NCBI GenBank assembly: GCA_004123355.1
Contig: SCHM01000004.1
Location: 1,116,001 to 1,180,000 of the forward strand
Length of the DNA: 64,000 nucleotides
DNA from: Amphirosellinia nigrospora
Lineage: Eukaryota > Ascomycota > Sordariomycetes > Xylariales > Xylariaceae
Reading direction: 5' to 3'
Shown piece after piece: positions 36,089 to 49,390 of this stretch (positions are counted from its first letter, which is position 1; every line of letters starts with the position of its first letter). Both the position numbers and the translations under genes were made by a program. The notes beneath the pieces are model-generated. The model saw only the letters and a program-made list of their open reading frames with translations. It had not been told where the DNA came from and searched no databases.

Positions 36089-36392
36089 GTAAGTATAAGG
36101 GGTAGGTGCGAGGGGAGGGGAGGGGTGGGAGGCAAGTGCGTAGTAAGTGCTATAAAGCTTTTCGCGCTTATAAAAGAAAATTAAAAAGCTTATAGCTTGT
36201 TTAAATTTCTTTTTTAGTTTTATTTTAAATTTATTAATAAAGTATTTAAGCAAATATGCCTTGAATTCGATGTTAATATGCTATAGTGCTTTTACCCCCG
36301 CCTTTATATCTAAACATTTATATTATGGCTTTTACCTTTAAAAAAAAGCCGGCCTTACGTGTCGCTAGCCCTTTAAGCCCTTTTTAGCTAAG

Positions 36393-36600
36393 CCTTTGAG
36401 AAAAATATTATGGGTTATAAAGTAAAGCTTAATTTAAGGAAGAAAATCTATTATTAGATCCACGCAATAGATCTAATAATAAATTCTTTGACTAGTAGTA
36501 TGCCAGCTGTTTATTTAAATATAGGTGTTGCTAGGTAGTTTCCCTTTGCGCTCCGCGTAAAGAAGCTACTAGCAATATAGACCTTTTAGGGCTTTATTAA
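36393..36600. repeat. Left terminal direct repeat of the candidate LTR element
   Basis: Contains two hairpins: a perfect 12-bp inverted pair TATTATTAGATC / GATCTAATAATA at about 36450-36484, and a 52-bp hairpin at 36526-36577. Confidence 0.65.
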
Positions 36601-39600
36601 ATACTAGGGCATAAAAAACCTTTGCTAACTTTAGCAGATTTATTTAAGCTATATTAAATTATAATTCTTTTATATAATATTAAATAATATTTTGCTTGTT
36701 TTATCTTTTTTATTACTTTATTTACGGGCAGTTATAACTTAAAGCTTCGGCGAAAAGTAGAAGATTTACCCATAAGTATATCAGGTGCGGTAGCGTTAAT
36801 AGTAAAAAGGTTAGCAGGAATTAGTACCGGAGTTAAAGTTGGTGCCGGGGCTAAAATCGGTACTAAAGCCAGAGTATTAATTACTTTGCGTAGCTTATTA
36901 TAGGGGCGCTTGCCTTTTGTTTTTATTGCCTTAAATATAGGTTTAAGTATAAATAGTTTTGCTAAAAACTTTTTTTTTTAGTATATAAAACAAAAGCTAT
37001 ATTTAGATTAATATTTATCGATAAATTTTTACAAGTATTAAAATAATATATAAAGTATTAATAATTATATTTATAACTTTATTTTTTTTATTTAATTAAA
37101 TAATTAAAGTTATTTTTTTTAGTTAAAACAATATTTAAATATAACTTTAATTTTATAAATATTATTTTCGTTATTATTATTGGAATATTAGTTAGTTTTA
37201 ACAAGCTTTAATAATATTCGTTTAAAAAAGTTTTTATTATTTTTATATAATTATAATTATATAACAGAAATAACAGGGTATATAAAAATATTTAAGGAAA
37301 TTTAGTTCGTAAGCTAAGTTACCAACTTTATATTTAATAATTTAAAGTTTAGCGCGTTATTATAAATATTTTTAAAAAGCTTATTAAATAAATAATAATT
37401 ATTATATAAGTAAAAAAAACTTTATTATTTAGTTTAAATTTTAATATTTAATACTTATTATTAAAATATTTTTATTATAGCAGTAGCAAAATTTATAGCT
37501 AATTTAGTATTTTATTATAAATAGTTATATAAAATTTTATATTTTTAAATTATATATATTTATTTAATTTATAAATATATTAAAAAAGCTAAAAAGCTTA
37601 AATTTAAATAATTATTCGTATAAAATAAATTATATAGCTTATAAAAACACAAAGTTAAAATTTTATTATAAAATAAAAACTATATTAAACTAGTTCGACT
37701 TAAAATATATATAGTTATAAAAACATATTATAATTTTAATCGTTTAGTTTTTTTTTTCGGATAAACTATTTTTTTATATAATATATAATAATTATTAATA
37801 ATTTAATATTTAATACTTTTTATATATTTTTTTAAAAGTCGGAAATAAACTTATAATTACGATCGGAAATAATTTTTTTAAAAATATTTTAATTATTTAA
37901 AAATAGTTATTTAATTAAAACTATTATTTAATTTTTAGCAGTATATTTATATTGCCGGAAATTATAAACGTTTATTTAAATATATAATAAAAAACTATTA
38001 TTATATAATTATATATTAAAGCTTTTTAGTTATTATAAAGTATTTTATAATTTAACTAAAAATAATAAAAATAAAATTAATTACGATTATTTATATTAAT
38101 AGCATATTTTTAAGTTTAATTAAACGTAAGTTATTTATTAGTTTTTATTTATTATTACGATTAATATTATATTTTAAATAATATTTATAATATTTTTTAA
38201 CGTATTATAATTTTTTATAAATTAAATATAGTTTTAAAGCTTTTATTATCTAATTAAGTTTAAAATAATGTTTTTATTATATAATATATAATTTGTTCGC
38301 GTATTATATATAGAACGTAAAATTATTTAATTTTTTTATATTTAATAAATTAAACTATTTGCGATAAAAATAAATATTTAGCTTTAAAAAAAACAATAAT
38401 ATTTTTTATTATATAGCTTATAAAATTATTTTAATAAAGTTTTTTAAGATTTTTTATAACAAAAGTTTATTTTATATTTTAGTTTAAAAATATTTAAACG
38501 TATTATTTATTATTATTTCTATAGTATATTTATTATATTTTATACAAAGTTTAATACTACGGGTTTTATAATCGTTTTAATTTATTTTTTAAATTTATAG
38601 TATTTATATTAATAAATTAATTTAACATATTTAGAATATAATTAAAGCGCTTTAATAAATAAAATATTTAAAGCTATATTATAATAAATATATAAATAAA
38701 TTAATAAACTAATTGTTTATTTTATTAGTAGCGGAAATATTTAATAAAGTTTAATTAATAATATTTTTTATAGCTAAATAATTTATTAAAAATTATATAA
38801 TGTTTATTCGAATAAATTATAATATAAAGTTTTTTATAGCTTATATAAAATATATTTTTTGTTCAAAAAAGCTATATTTAGTTTAGCTTATAATAATATT
38901 AATTTAAATATATAATTATTATTTATATAAAAATATAAGTTTATTTAGTTTTTATTTAAAATCTAGTTTAATATAAAAACTATAACGTTAAAATTTTATT
39001 TAAAATATTTATTAATTTATAAATATAAATATAATCTAGGTTATAATAATAAAACATAGTTTTAAAATAAATAATATTTTAAATAACGTTAAAAAAACTA
39101 TTTTAGCTAATATAAAGTTATAATATATAATTTATATATAATATTTGCAATAACTCGGGTTATTATTTATTATTTTTTTTTTAGTAACTTTTAATAAATA
39201 AAGCTATTTTACGTTTTTATAAAAGTTGGGCTAATTATACGTAATAAAAAAAAAGTTATAAAAGAATTTATTTACGTTAAAATATGCTTAAAAACTTAAA
39301 AGTTTTAAAAATATAAGCTATTTAAATATTTATACGCGTTTAATAGTAATAAATATTTTAAAATATTAATACGAAATTTAAAAAGTTTAATAAAAAATAA
39401 TTAATAAAAATTTTTTTAGTAATATAATAATATTTTTTAATTAAAATAAGCTAAAAAATATTTAAATATTATATATTTTTTAAACATATTAAAAAAAAAT
39501 AATATTATTAATAAAATAATAAAAATAAAAAAAACGAAAAATTTATTTATATATTTTTAAACATAATTAAAAAATTTATACTTTATTAATATTACGTTAG

Positions 39601-41725
39601 ATTGTTTTATTATAAAAGCTAATAATAGTAAATTTATTTTTAGTTAAAATAAACTAAAAATTAATAAAAAAATTAGTTATATAATATAAATAATATAAGC
39701 TTTTTATAAAAGCTTTTAATTATTTTATTTTATAAAAAAAAAAAATAACTATTAAAAAGCAATTTTATTAAGCTATTATAAATTAACAATTATTTGGTTT
39801 TTATTTATACTATAAATTTTTTTTAAATAATAAATATAAAATATACAAAAAGTATAGTTTTATTTATTTAAGTTATATAATTTATTTATAAAGTTTATTA
39901 TAAGTTTTATTAAAAATTTTATATTTTTTAATTAAAAAAATAAATTTTTATATTAGTTTATTTTTTATTAATTATTAATAAAAAGAATTTTTAGCTGTTT
40001 TATTTTAAAGATATTAATTTTATTTTTATTTATTTAAATATTATAAGCTTTAATAATTTTAATAAACTTAGCTGCTTTAAAAGCTTTTTAATATAAATAT
40101 AAATATTATTATTAGTTATATTTTTAAAAAATTTATAAACTTTTAATATTTAAAATAAATATATTTTTAAAAGCTTAAGCTTAAAAAGTTTTTTTAATAC
40201 TAGTATATATAGTTTTTTTAATAGCGGCGTAGTTTTAATATTTATAATAAAGTTATATATTACGTTAATAAAAAAAATATTTAAAAGCTAAATATTAAAA
40301 GTATTAATAGCTAAAAGTAAAAATGCCGTTTTTTATATAAAGCCGGTAGTATAGTTGCTAGTTTTATTAAGCGCTATTATAAAAGCAACTATAAAATTCG
40401 CTAGTTCGTTTATAAATATTAGTTTATTAATATTATATCGGTTATAATAGCTATAATAATTAGCGTTATATCGAATTTAGTATTTATAATAATAAGTAAA
40501 TTTAAAGTAGCTAAAAATTTTAAGCTAATTATTTTAGCTAATAATATTATTAAAATAACTATTATAATAGCTAAAGTTTTTATAGTTAATTTTATAAGCT
40601 AATATATATACTATTATAATTTTACGGATTTATTTTAGTTTAGTATTTTTGTTTATTTTAACTAGGGTATTTATGGTATTAATAACTAGGATAATTTTAA
40701 AAATTTTATGTTTATTATAATATTATTATATTTTATATACTATTATAAAATAAAGTTATAATTAATAAATAATAGTTTATATTCGACTTATAAATATACG
40801 TTTTATTAGTTATAATAGTTATAGTACGCGTATTAATAACTTTTATACGTATTTACAGCTACGGATTAAAACCTTAAAATTAATAGTAAAATTATCAAAA
40901 TTATAAAAATAATAATATTTTTAAATAGTTAATAACGGTTTATAAAGGTAAAAAAGTTATTATTAATTAATGTTTAATTATAGTTTTTGTTTATAATTTA
41001 ACTTTTTTTTTTATATTTTATAATTTTAAGTTATTTATTATTATTAATTTTTCAAATAAAAACTTAAATTTAGCTTAACGTATTATTTTTATATATTTAT
41101 TTTTAATAGTAATTATTAGTTTTTATGTTTTTTATTATATATTTTAGCATATTAAAGTATTTATTGCTAATTATAGTTTTATTATATTTAGATTAATATA
41201 TACTTTTATATTTTAACCGGTTAACGAAACGCGTATATAAAAGCGAAAATATATATAGCTTAAGCGTAAAGCTTATTATATACGTTTATGTTTAGCGCTT
41301 TAAATATAAGTATTTTTAATTTAAGGATTTATTTAATTTATTTTATATAAATAACGAATTATTGTTAAAAATATTTTATTTTTAACTATACTTTTTTAGT
41401 TAATTTATACTAGCTTAAGTGTTAAAAAAGTTTATTTTATAAAAATATTTAAATATAATATTTATATATATTGTTTAAAAGCGATAAATAAAAAGTATTA
41501 GTATATATTATGCGTTTTAATAAATATATAGTTTATATTTTATATATATAAAATAAGAATTTAGATAATTTATATTTTTATAATATTTATAATAAATAAA
41601 AGCTAAACTAAATATATAATAAAAATATTACTACTATAGTATTTTTATTAGTATTATATTTAGATTTTTTTATTTAAACGCGCGTTATTAGTTTAATATA
41701 CGCTATAATAGTTATTGTATTTTAT

Positions 41726-41835
41726 TATAATAACGCTTATGATTGTTATTATAGTTGTAGCTACGGTTGTAGCTATGGTTGCGGTTGTAGTTATAGTTTT
41801 AACTATTGTTATAATTGCTGTTATATTTTTTTTTT
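41726..41835. repeat. Degenerate hexamer-based tandem repeat (GTTGTAGCTA type)
   Basis: About 100 bp of repeated GGTTGTAGCTA/GGTTGCGGTTGTAGTTATAGTT-like units. On the minus strand it would read as Tyr/Asn/Arg/Ser repeats. It is the only region of block 1 with many TG dinucleotides, so it may have escaped part of the RIP or arisen later by slippage. Confidence 0.6.
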
Positions 41836-44092
41836 TTATTATTTTTTATCTTATAAGTATTTTTTTTATTATTTTTATAATAGTTACGATTTTATTGCGA
41901 TCGTTATTATATTGTTATTATATTTACCGTTAAAATAATAAAACGTTTATAATAAGATTAGTATTTATTTTTTAATAATAATTAAAGTATTTAAATTATA
42001 TTTAGGATGTAAATTTTAAAGGTTTTTATTATTATTTTTAGGTAGTTATAAAAAGTTTAATATTTAAAAACTTATGCTTTGTTTTTTATTTTAATTTAGC
42101 GCGTTTTATTAATTTTTTTATATATTTAATATATTTTTTTTTTTAGTAGATAAATATAATCGACGATTATTTCGGCTTATTAGTTATAGATATTTTTATA
42201 ATATTTTGCTAATTAAAATTGTTTCGCGCTAAAGTTTTGTTTTTAAATATATATAGCTTATATTAAATAAATTAAATAAATATATTTTATTTTACGCTAT
42301 ATTAAATAAAAAAAAGTTATTTTAAAAAATTTTTTTATAGCGTATTTAAGGCGTATTTTAAAACGTTTTTTAGTTTTAAAATATTAAGCTTAAGCTTACT
42401 TTTTGTTAAATATAATAATTAATAAGTTTAATTTTATTATTTTATTATAAAAAATAAAACTTACGAAAAAATAGTTAAATAGCTTTAAGATTTAATTATT
42501 ATTTAATAATTTTATATTATTAAGCTTATATATAGCTTAAATATATTAAGAAAATATATATATATTTATATAATAATATTTTTTATTTATAATAATTTTT
42601 TTATTTTCTAGGTTATTTTAATTAGGGTTTAAAATTTTAATGTTTTTATATTTTTTATAAATATTTTTACTATAAATATAATTAAAAACGGGGTTTTATA
42701 ATAATAACGTTTATTATTATAGCTATAGTTACTAAGGCTGGTTTTATTGCTTAATAAATCTGGATTATTATTAGGGTTATTTGCTTTATTATTGCTATTT
42801 TATTGCTATTGTTATTATTATTATTATTGTTTGTTTTAATTAAAAAATTATTCCTGTGTTTTTTATATTATTTTTAAGGCAATAAAAAAAAGCAAGGGCA
42901 AAGGTATTATTGCTACGCTTATTATATTTAAAAATAAAAGCGGAAATATTATTATTGTTTTTTTTTATTTATAGCTATATTATTAGGATTAATTATTATG
43001 CTATAAAAGTTTACTAGTTTAATATAGTTAAAAATAAAATATTAATAAGAATATAATATAATTTTTTTAAAACTTTATAAAAGCGCTAAAATTTTAATTT
43101 ATTTATACGATTAAGTTAAATTTATTGTTAATTTGTTCGATATTTTTTTATAGCTTTTTTATATTTAATTTAATTTGATTTTATTTAAAATTATTATTTA
43201 TTATTATTTTAAAAGTACGTTTATAGTTTTAATATTAAATTTTAGCTATTAATTTAATTTTTTAAATAAAAACTTTATAAGTTTTTAATTTATTATTATT
43301 AATCGAACTTTATTAATATTAGTATTAGCTTCGGTTATTTTTACGCTAATTTTATTTTTTTTGTTTTATTTTAACTTTTTAAATTATATTATCGGACGAT
43401 TTATAAGCGTTTTTAACGGAGCTTATGCTAATAATAACAATATTTATTTTAACAATTGTTGCGCTAAAAATTAAAAAAAAAAAAACTTTAAATAAAAGTT
43501 TTCCGATAATAAATTTAACGTTTAGTTCGGTAAATAATTAAATATATAAAAAAAACTATTATTATACTAGTTTTATAATTCGTTATTTTTACGTAATATT
43601 ATAAATAATAACTTAAAAATAAATAAATTATATATAATAAGAATAAAATAAAGTATATATAATTTATAACTATATTTTAATAATAAAATTAATATATTTA
43701 TAAACTTTAATAGTAAACTAGAACGTTTAAAAACTTTATAGTAAAATTAAGATATTTAGAACGATTAATTAGTAAAAATTTATAACGTTTATAATTTTAT
43801 AATAATTTTAGTTACGCTATAAAACTAGTATATTTAAAATATAGAAATATTTTATTAAGCTTTTTTAGGGCTAAATAATTAGCTTATTTAAAAGTTTTAT
43901 AAAGAGTATAAAAGTAAAAGTATAAAATAAATTAACGCTAAGGCGCGATATTTGTTTTAATTAACGGATATGTATAAATTGCGCGCGTTAATTATTGCTG
44001 AAAAAATTAATATTTTTCGATTTCGAAAATTTAAAAACAAATAGTTTTTAGTATAGTTTAATGTTTATAATAGAACTACATATAAAGTACTA

Positions 44093-44300
44093 TTTTAAAA
44101 AAAATATTATAGGTTATAAAATAAAGCTTAATTTAAAAAAAAGAATTTATTATTAGATTTATGTAGTAAATTTAATAATAGATTTTTTAACTAGTAGTAT
44201 GTTAGCTGTTTATCTAGATATAAGTGTTGCTAGGTGGCTTCCTTTTACGCTTTATGTAAGGAAGCCACTGGCAACATAGACCTTTTAGGGGCTTTATTAG
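44093..44300. repeat. Right terminal direct repeat of the candidate LTR element
   Basis: Matches 36393-36600. The 52-bp hairpin here (44225-44276) is near perfect: TGTTGCTAGGTGGCTTCCTT opposite AAGGAAGCCACTGGCAACA, starting TG and ending CA. Confidence 0.65.
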
Positions 44301-44309
44301 CTTTATAGT

Positions 44310-45265
44310 TAAAGTAATAATACCTTTAAGCTAATTTAATTTAAATTTACTTATTAATTATATAATTAAAATAAAACGCTTTAATTATAACCGAACGCTA
44401 TATATATTATATTTATTGCGCTTATCGAATTATTTAAATAAAATAGCATTTTTAAGTTAAATCGCTTTAAATTTGCTACTAATATTTATATCTTAAAATT
44501 TCGATAAGTTTTACGCTAATAATATTAATATTAGTACGTTTAAATATATATATTATATTAAAGCTTATAAAGGTAATTTATTTAATAGCTATATTTTTAT
44601 ATATAAAATAAAATAAAACTTTTAAGCTAATTTAAGTTAAATTTATTAGCTAATTATATAAAAATCGATATAAAAAATATTAAAGTAAAAAAGTACTAGT
44701 TTTTATTCGTTTAAGCTTATATTATTACGCGCTATAACTATATTAACTTAAAAGTTTTTAAAGCTTTTTATAATACTAAAAATAAAGCTTTTTAGCTAAT
44801 TAAACTTAAATTTACTACTAATATTTATTATATAAGCTTGCTTTAAAAAGCTATTAAACAAGTTAAAAATTAATCTTATAAGCTAGCTTTAGCTATTATT
44901 ACGCCCGAAATAGCTAATAATAAAAAATTAGGAAAAAAAAAAGCTTAAATAGATATAAATTTAATATAAATTCGCTTTAAGTTAAAAATTCTTTAAAAAT
45001 TTCTTTTTTTTTATTATAAGTTTATAGTATAAAATAAAAAAATAAGCTATTTAAACTAATTTAACTCGAATTCGCTTATAAATAATAAAAATAAAATATT
45101 TACTTTATTGCTTTAAAAGCATAAAAAACTTTTACTAAACGAATTAAAATCGAATTTGTTTATAAAAATTTAAATAGAAAAATTTTCTGCTTTTAGTTTT
45201 TTATCGCTTAAAAAGTTTATAAAAAATTTACTAAATAAATTAAAATCGAATTCGCTTAAGCTTAG
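44310..45265. repeat. Degenerate tandem repeat array in block 1
   Basis: At least eight copies of a loosely conserved motif of the form AGCTAATTTAACTTGAATTT / GCTACTAATATTTAT recur at about 44327, 44455, 44620, 44795, 44985, 45050, 45140 and 45235, spaced roughly 85-190 bp. The copies differ by transitions and small indels. It may be the remnant of a gene coding for repeated protein units or of a minisatellite. Confidence 0.5.
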
Positions 45266-48200
45266 CATATTTAATAATATTTTATAAGATTTTATTATTA
45301 TAAATTATTTAATAAGTTATAAATATAGCTTAGCTAAAATAAGCGTATAAATAAAATAGTTATAAAGCTTAATATTTTTATTTAAATATTTTTTATATTA
45401 ACTTAAAATCGACCTAAATACGAACTGTTTATTTATTATAGTTTTTTTTTTATAAAGATTTTATAATAACGTTTAACCGCGTTAAATAACTATTTGTTTA
45501 ATAGTAATATTATTTTTGTTTATTTTAACGTTATAAGCGTACTAGGCTACTTTTCGGCGGAAACTATAGCCCGAATATATGTTACGATCGATTTTTAAGC
45601 GAAATAGCTAATTATTTAAAATCTAAAACGCCTAAAACTTTAAAAACACGCTATAAATAAGCTAGAATAATAAAATAAAGTCTTAAATATATTAAAAAGT
45701 ATTATTTTATTAAAATAGTTTTTTATATAAAAAACCGGGCAAAATATAATATTAATAGCTATAAATATAATATTAACTTTAGTTTAATTTTTATTTGTTT
45801 TTATACTATATAATAATATTTAAAAGTATTTTTAAAATAAAATTAGCTAAACTGCTAATTTAATAAAGCTTAATATATTTTATTTTCGAAAGTTTTTAAG
45901 TTAGCGTTATTATAAATAATTTTTTTTAAGCAGAAAAAACTATACTATACTAATATAAAAGCTACGTTAATTATTAAGGCGTTTTTTAAGCTTTTGTTTA
46001 TTAAAGCTTTTTTTAATACTATTTTAGTTAATAAACGGTTTAAAATTAGTACTTTAATAAAAGCCCTTTTTTATAAAAAAATAAATAAGTTATATTTTAA
46101 ATTAAACAGCGGATATAAAAACTTTTAAAAACTATTATATTAAATTTAAAGTTAATATAAACTAAATAAAGTATAAAAACGTATAAATAAAAAATCGAGC
46201 TTTAAATTGTTTTTTATAATAGCTATATATACGGTTATAAATATAAAAACTAAGTTTTTTTAGTTATTAATTATAGTTTCGATTTATAAATAAAATATTA
46301 GTTTTCGTATATATTTATTATTATATTATATTTATAGCAAATTAAATTTATAAGTCCGGCGTATAATAGCCGTAAATAATTCTTATTATAATAAAAGCTA
46401 TATTTTAATATATAAGCTAAAAATTTTAAAGTTAATTTACCTTTAATAAAAACTATTAATATAAGTATAAATTAGCGATTGTTATAAAATCGGACCGAAA
46501 TAGCGTATTAGCTAATATATTATTAGTAAATATTATTCGCCGGATTTAAAATAATATTATAGCTTATTATTAATATAAAAATTTTATATAATAAATTTAA
46601 TAATAGCAAATTCTTTATAAATATGTTCGATAAGCTAGCTTTTATAGTTATATTATTATATAAACTATTATAACGTTTAATATTTAAATAGCCGCTTATT
46701 AATAAAAAGCTATTTAAATTATTATAATTTTAAAAGTATTAATATTTATATATTTTTAAATATAAAGTATAAATAGCTAAACGTTTATAATTTATAGATC
46801 GGAAAGCTATTGCGCTAATTATTAGCTGCTAAACTTTTTTTATATTAAAATCTTTTAATATTTATTTTTAAAACATTTATAAATAAATAAAAAAACGTAC
46901 GGTTTAAGCTAACTAATAAATAAATATTATTAAAGTTTTTTAATAAATCGCGCTATTATTTAAAGTTTAATTTACGTTTTTAAATAAAAAACAGTACTAA
47001 TATAAGCCGAACTAAAATAAAAGCGCTTATATATTAAATAAAAAAAACTTGTTTATTAAAACTATAATCGAACAAAATAATAAAAACTAACTTTTTTTCG
47101 ATTTTATAGTAAATAATACACGAATATATAATATTTTCGAAATAAAAAAAAAATATTTTATTTAGCTTTACTTTCGATAAATAAGCTTATATCGATTATA
47201 TATCGATTTTAATATTTAAAACTTTTAAGCAAAACTTTTTGCTATTTTTTTTTCGTTTAAGATTAAGCTTAATATTTTTAATAGCTATTTTTATTTTTAA
47301 TAAATTATTAATATATTTTAAATATAGTTTAAAAAAACTATAAAAATAAAATTATTTAAATAATAAATAATTTATATAAAAAAAAAAACAATATTTTAAC
47401 ATTTAATAAAAACTTTCGGTAAATAAGTTAAAAATAAAAAAAAACTATTCGGAGGCTAAAAAATAAATAGTTTTTATAAAAAAACTTATTTTTTTATTTA
47501 AATTTAAATAGCTAATAGTTTAGAATTATTACTAAAATTAAATAAAACGCGTTTTTTAGGTTTTTTTAATAATATAAAACCTATAGCTTATTATACGAAT
47601 TTTTTAAATATATTTTAAATTATAAAATATTTTAATAATATAGCTTTAGGACGAATTAAATTATTAATTAACTTTATATTTAAGAAAAATAAATAATAAA
47701 TATATTATTAGCTTTTAAAAACTTAAAAACTAGCTTTAATAGTAAATATAATAGTTTATTTAGGTTGAATATTTTATAATCTAGCCTAGCGTTAAATCTA
47801 ATATAATTTAAGCTTTAATAATTATATAATTTTTATTTATTAATTAGAGGTTATTTAAATAGCTTAAGTTTAAGTTATTTTATAGCTTAGCTATATATTG
47901 TAGTAAAAAATACTGAATATTAAAGTTTAAGCTTATAAAAGTAGCTTTATAATATTTTTTTACTATAGTTCGGGGCAAAATAAAAATAAAAACGTTTTTA
48001 ATATTAAGTTAGTTAAGTTAAAAATTTAAAATATAAAGATTATATTAAGCTTAAAGCGCGCTAATAAAAACTATATATTTTAAATTAACTTAATAATTAG
48101 GAGAATTTAGAAGTAAATATAAGCTAGTTTTAAGATAGGATTTATAATATTATTAAGTTAACTATTAAAAGTTTTTTAATTAATTTCGAATTTTTATTTT

Positions 48201-49289
48201 TTTTTATAATATAAGTAAGCTTTTTATATAAGCTATTATAACGTTTATAAACGTATTTTTATTAATATAAATTAAATATATATTTTAAAAAGTTCTAGCA
48301 AAAATAAACTTTATTTTTAGCTAAATAGCTTTTGTTTATTTATATAATCTAATTTAGTTTAACTAAGCGGTTAATTTATAACGTTTGTTTTAAAATAGCT
48401 AAGTTTAAATAGCTATATTTTTATTTATATACTTGTTCTAATTAAAAAGCGGCCGTATAAAAGGTTATTAAATAATATTTTATTTAAACTATTATAAAAA
48501 TAATTATTAGTTTTAGTTTATAAATTATATTAAGTTCGTATATAATTTAAATAAAATTATTTATTGCTAGCGCTATATAAGCTTAGTTTTCGAACAAACG
48601 TAAATATATTATTATAAAAGTTAAAAAATAATAAACTTAAACTATAAAATCGGTCCTATATATTTTTAGTTTAAACAGGGCGATTTTTATTATAATATTA
48701 CTTTTTAGCTTACGTATAATATTAAAGCCGGAGTTAAAGTATATTTAGCGCTAATATAAAACTTAATTAAGTTTATTAGTTCGAACTTATTATAGTAAAT
48801 TATTATAATTTATTTTTAATTAATATTTAAAAATTAATTTAATATTTATTAAATAATAAAAAATAACTTATAAATTTTTATAAATTTATAATTTTTATTA
48901 GTATTATTTAAGTAAAATAAGCTAGTTAAATTTGCTTTAAATTAAGCATAGTAATTTTTTTTTTTTTTTATACGCTTTAACTGCTAAACCTAAACAAAAA
49001 GTTCGCGCTAAATAATTTTTTCTTTTAATAAAAGCGTATTCTTTTTAGTATTAGTACGTATATACTTTTCCCGGGGACCTATACTATTTTTTACGTAAAT
49101 ATAAGATAAAAAAAAGCTTAAAATTATAATTACGTTATTTTAGCTTAGTAAGTCGGTTAATAAAGTTAACGCGCTTAAGCTTAAAAAGAAATCGGTTAGT
49201 ACGCTTTTGCTACGTTTTTGGCTCGGCTACGTAGCAACATTATAATAATATTTAACTAAAAGTATAACAGTATTAAATTTTTTATAAGA

Positions 49290-49390
49290 TTTGCAAATTC
49301 TATACGTATACAAGCTATGTGTAATAATTGTTGTGATGTTGTGAAGGGGGAAGTTATGTGGTGGGTCCTGCCCCTTATAGAACTACCCAA
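49290..49390. repeat. Repeat B, right copy (little mutated)
   Basis: Right-hand partner of 35722-35815. It keeps G/C-rich words such as GAAGGGGGAAG and GGTCCTGCCCC where the left copy has A/T. It marks the sharp right edge of block 1; the flank returns to normal composition within a few bases. Confidence 0.65.

Larger units (their letters stand above)
36393..44300. mobile_element. Candidate LTR retrotransposon, RIP-destroyed, bounded by about 208-bp direct repeats
   Basis: Direct repeats at about 36393-36600 and 44093-44300 enclose about 7.5 kb, giving a total (7.9 kb) in the usual range of fungal Ty3/gypsy elements. The two repeats share TTGACTAGTAGTATG-like, GTTGCTAGGT-like and TAGACCTTTTAGG segments and differ almost only by transitions. 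Similarity stops sharply at both ends, as expected for element termini. No protein domain can be read in the interior because of RIP, so the class (LTR element) is inference from repeat spacing and length. An alternative is two independent insertions of a short repeat. Confidence 0.55.
35640..49300. repeat. RIP-degraded AT-rich transposon block 1
   Basis: About 13.7 kb of extremely AT-rich sequence without any credible ORF. CpA and TpG are almost absent over hundreds of bases (for example 40261-40320 and 42661-42720), while remaining C and G sit mainly in GC, CG and AGCT contexts. This is the footprint of repeat-induced point mutation. It contains several repeat pairs listed separately, indicating nested elements. 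The long T run and nearby ORF at 36008-36253 and the Val/Ile-rich ORF at 41715-41933 are compositional artefacts. Confidence 0.9.

Noticed and set aside
36008-36253. 81-codon minus-strand Lys-rich ORF
   Set aside because: Its poly-Lys run comes directly from the T34 homopolymer in RIP-degraded DNA.
41715-41933. 72-codon Val/Ile/Phe-rich ORF resembling a membrane protein
   Set aside because: Produced by a GTT/ATT-rich tandem repeat in AT-rich sequence; no flanking gene structure.
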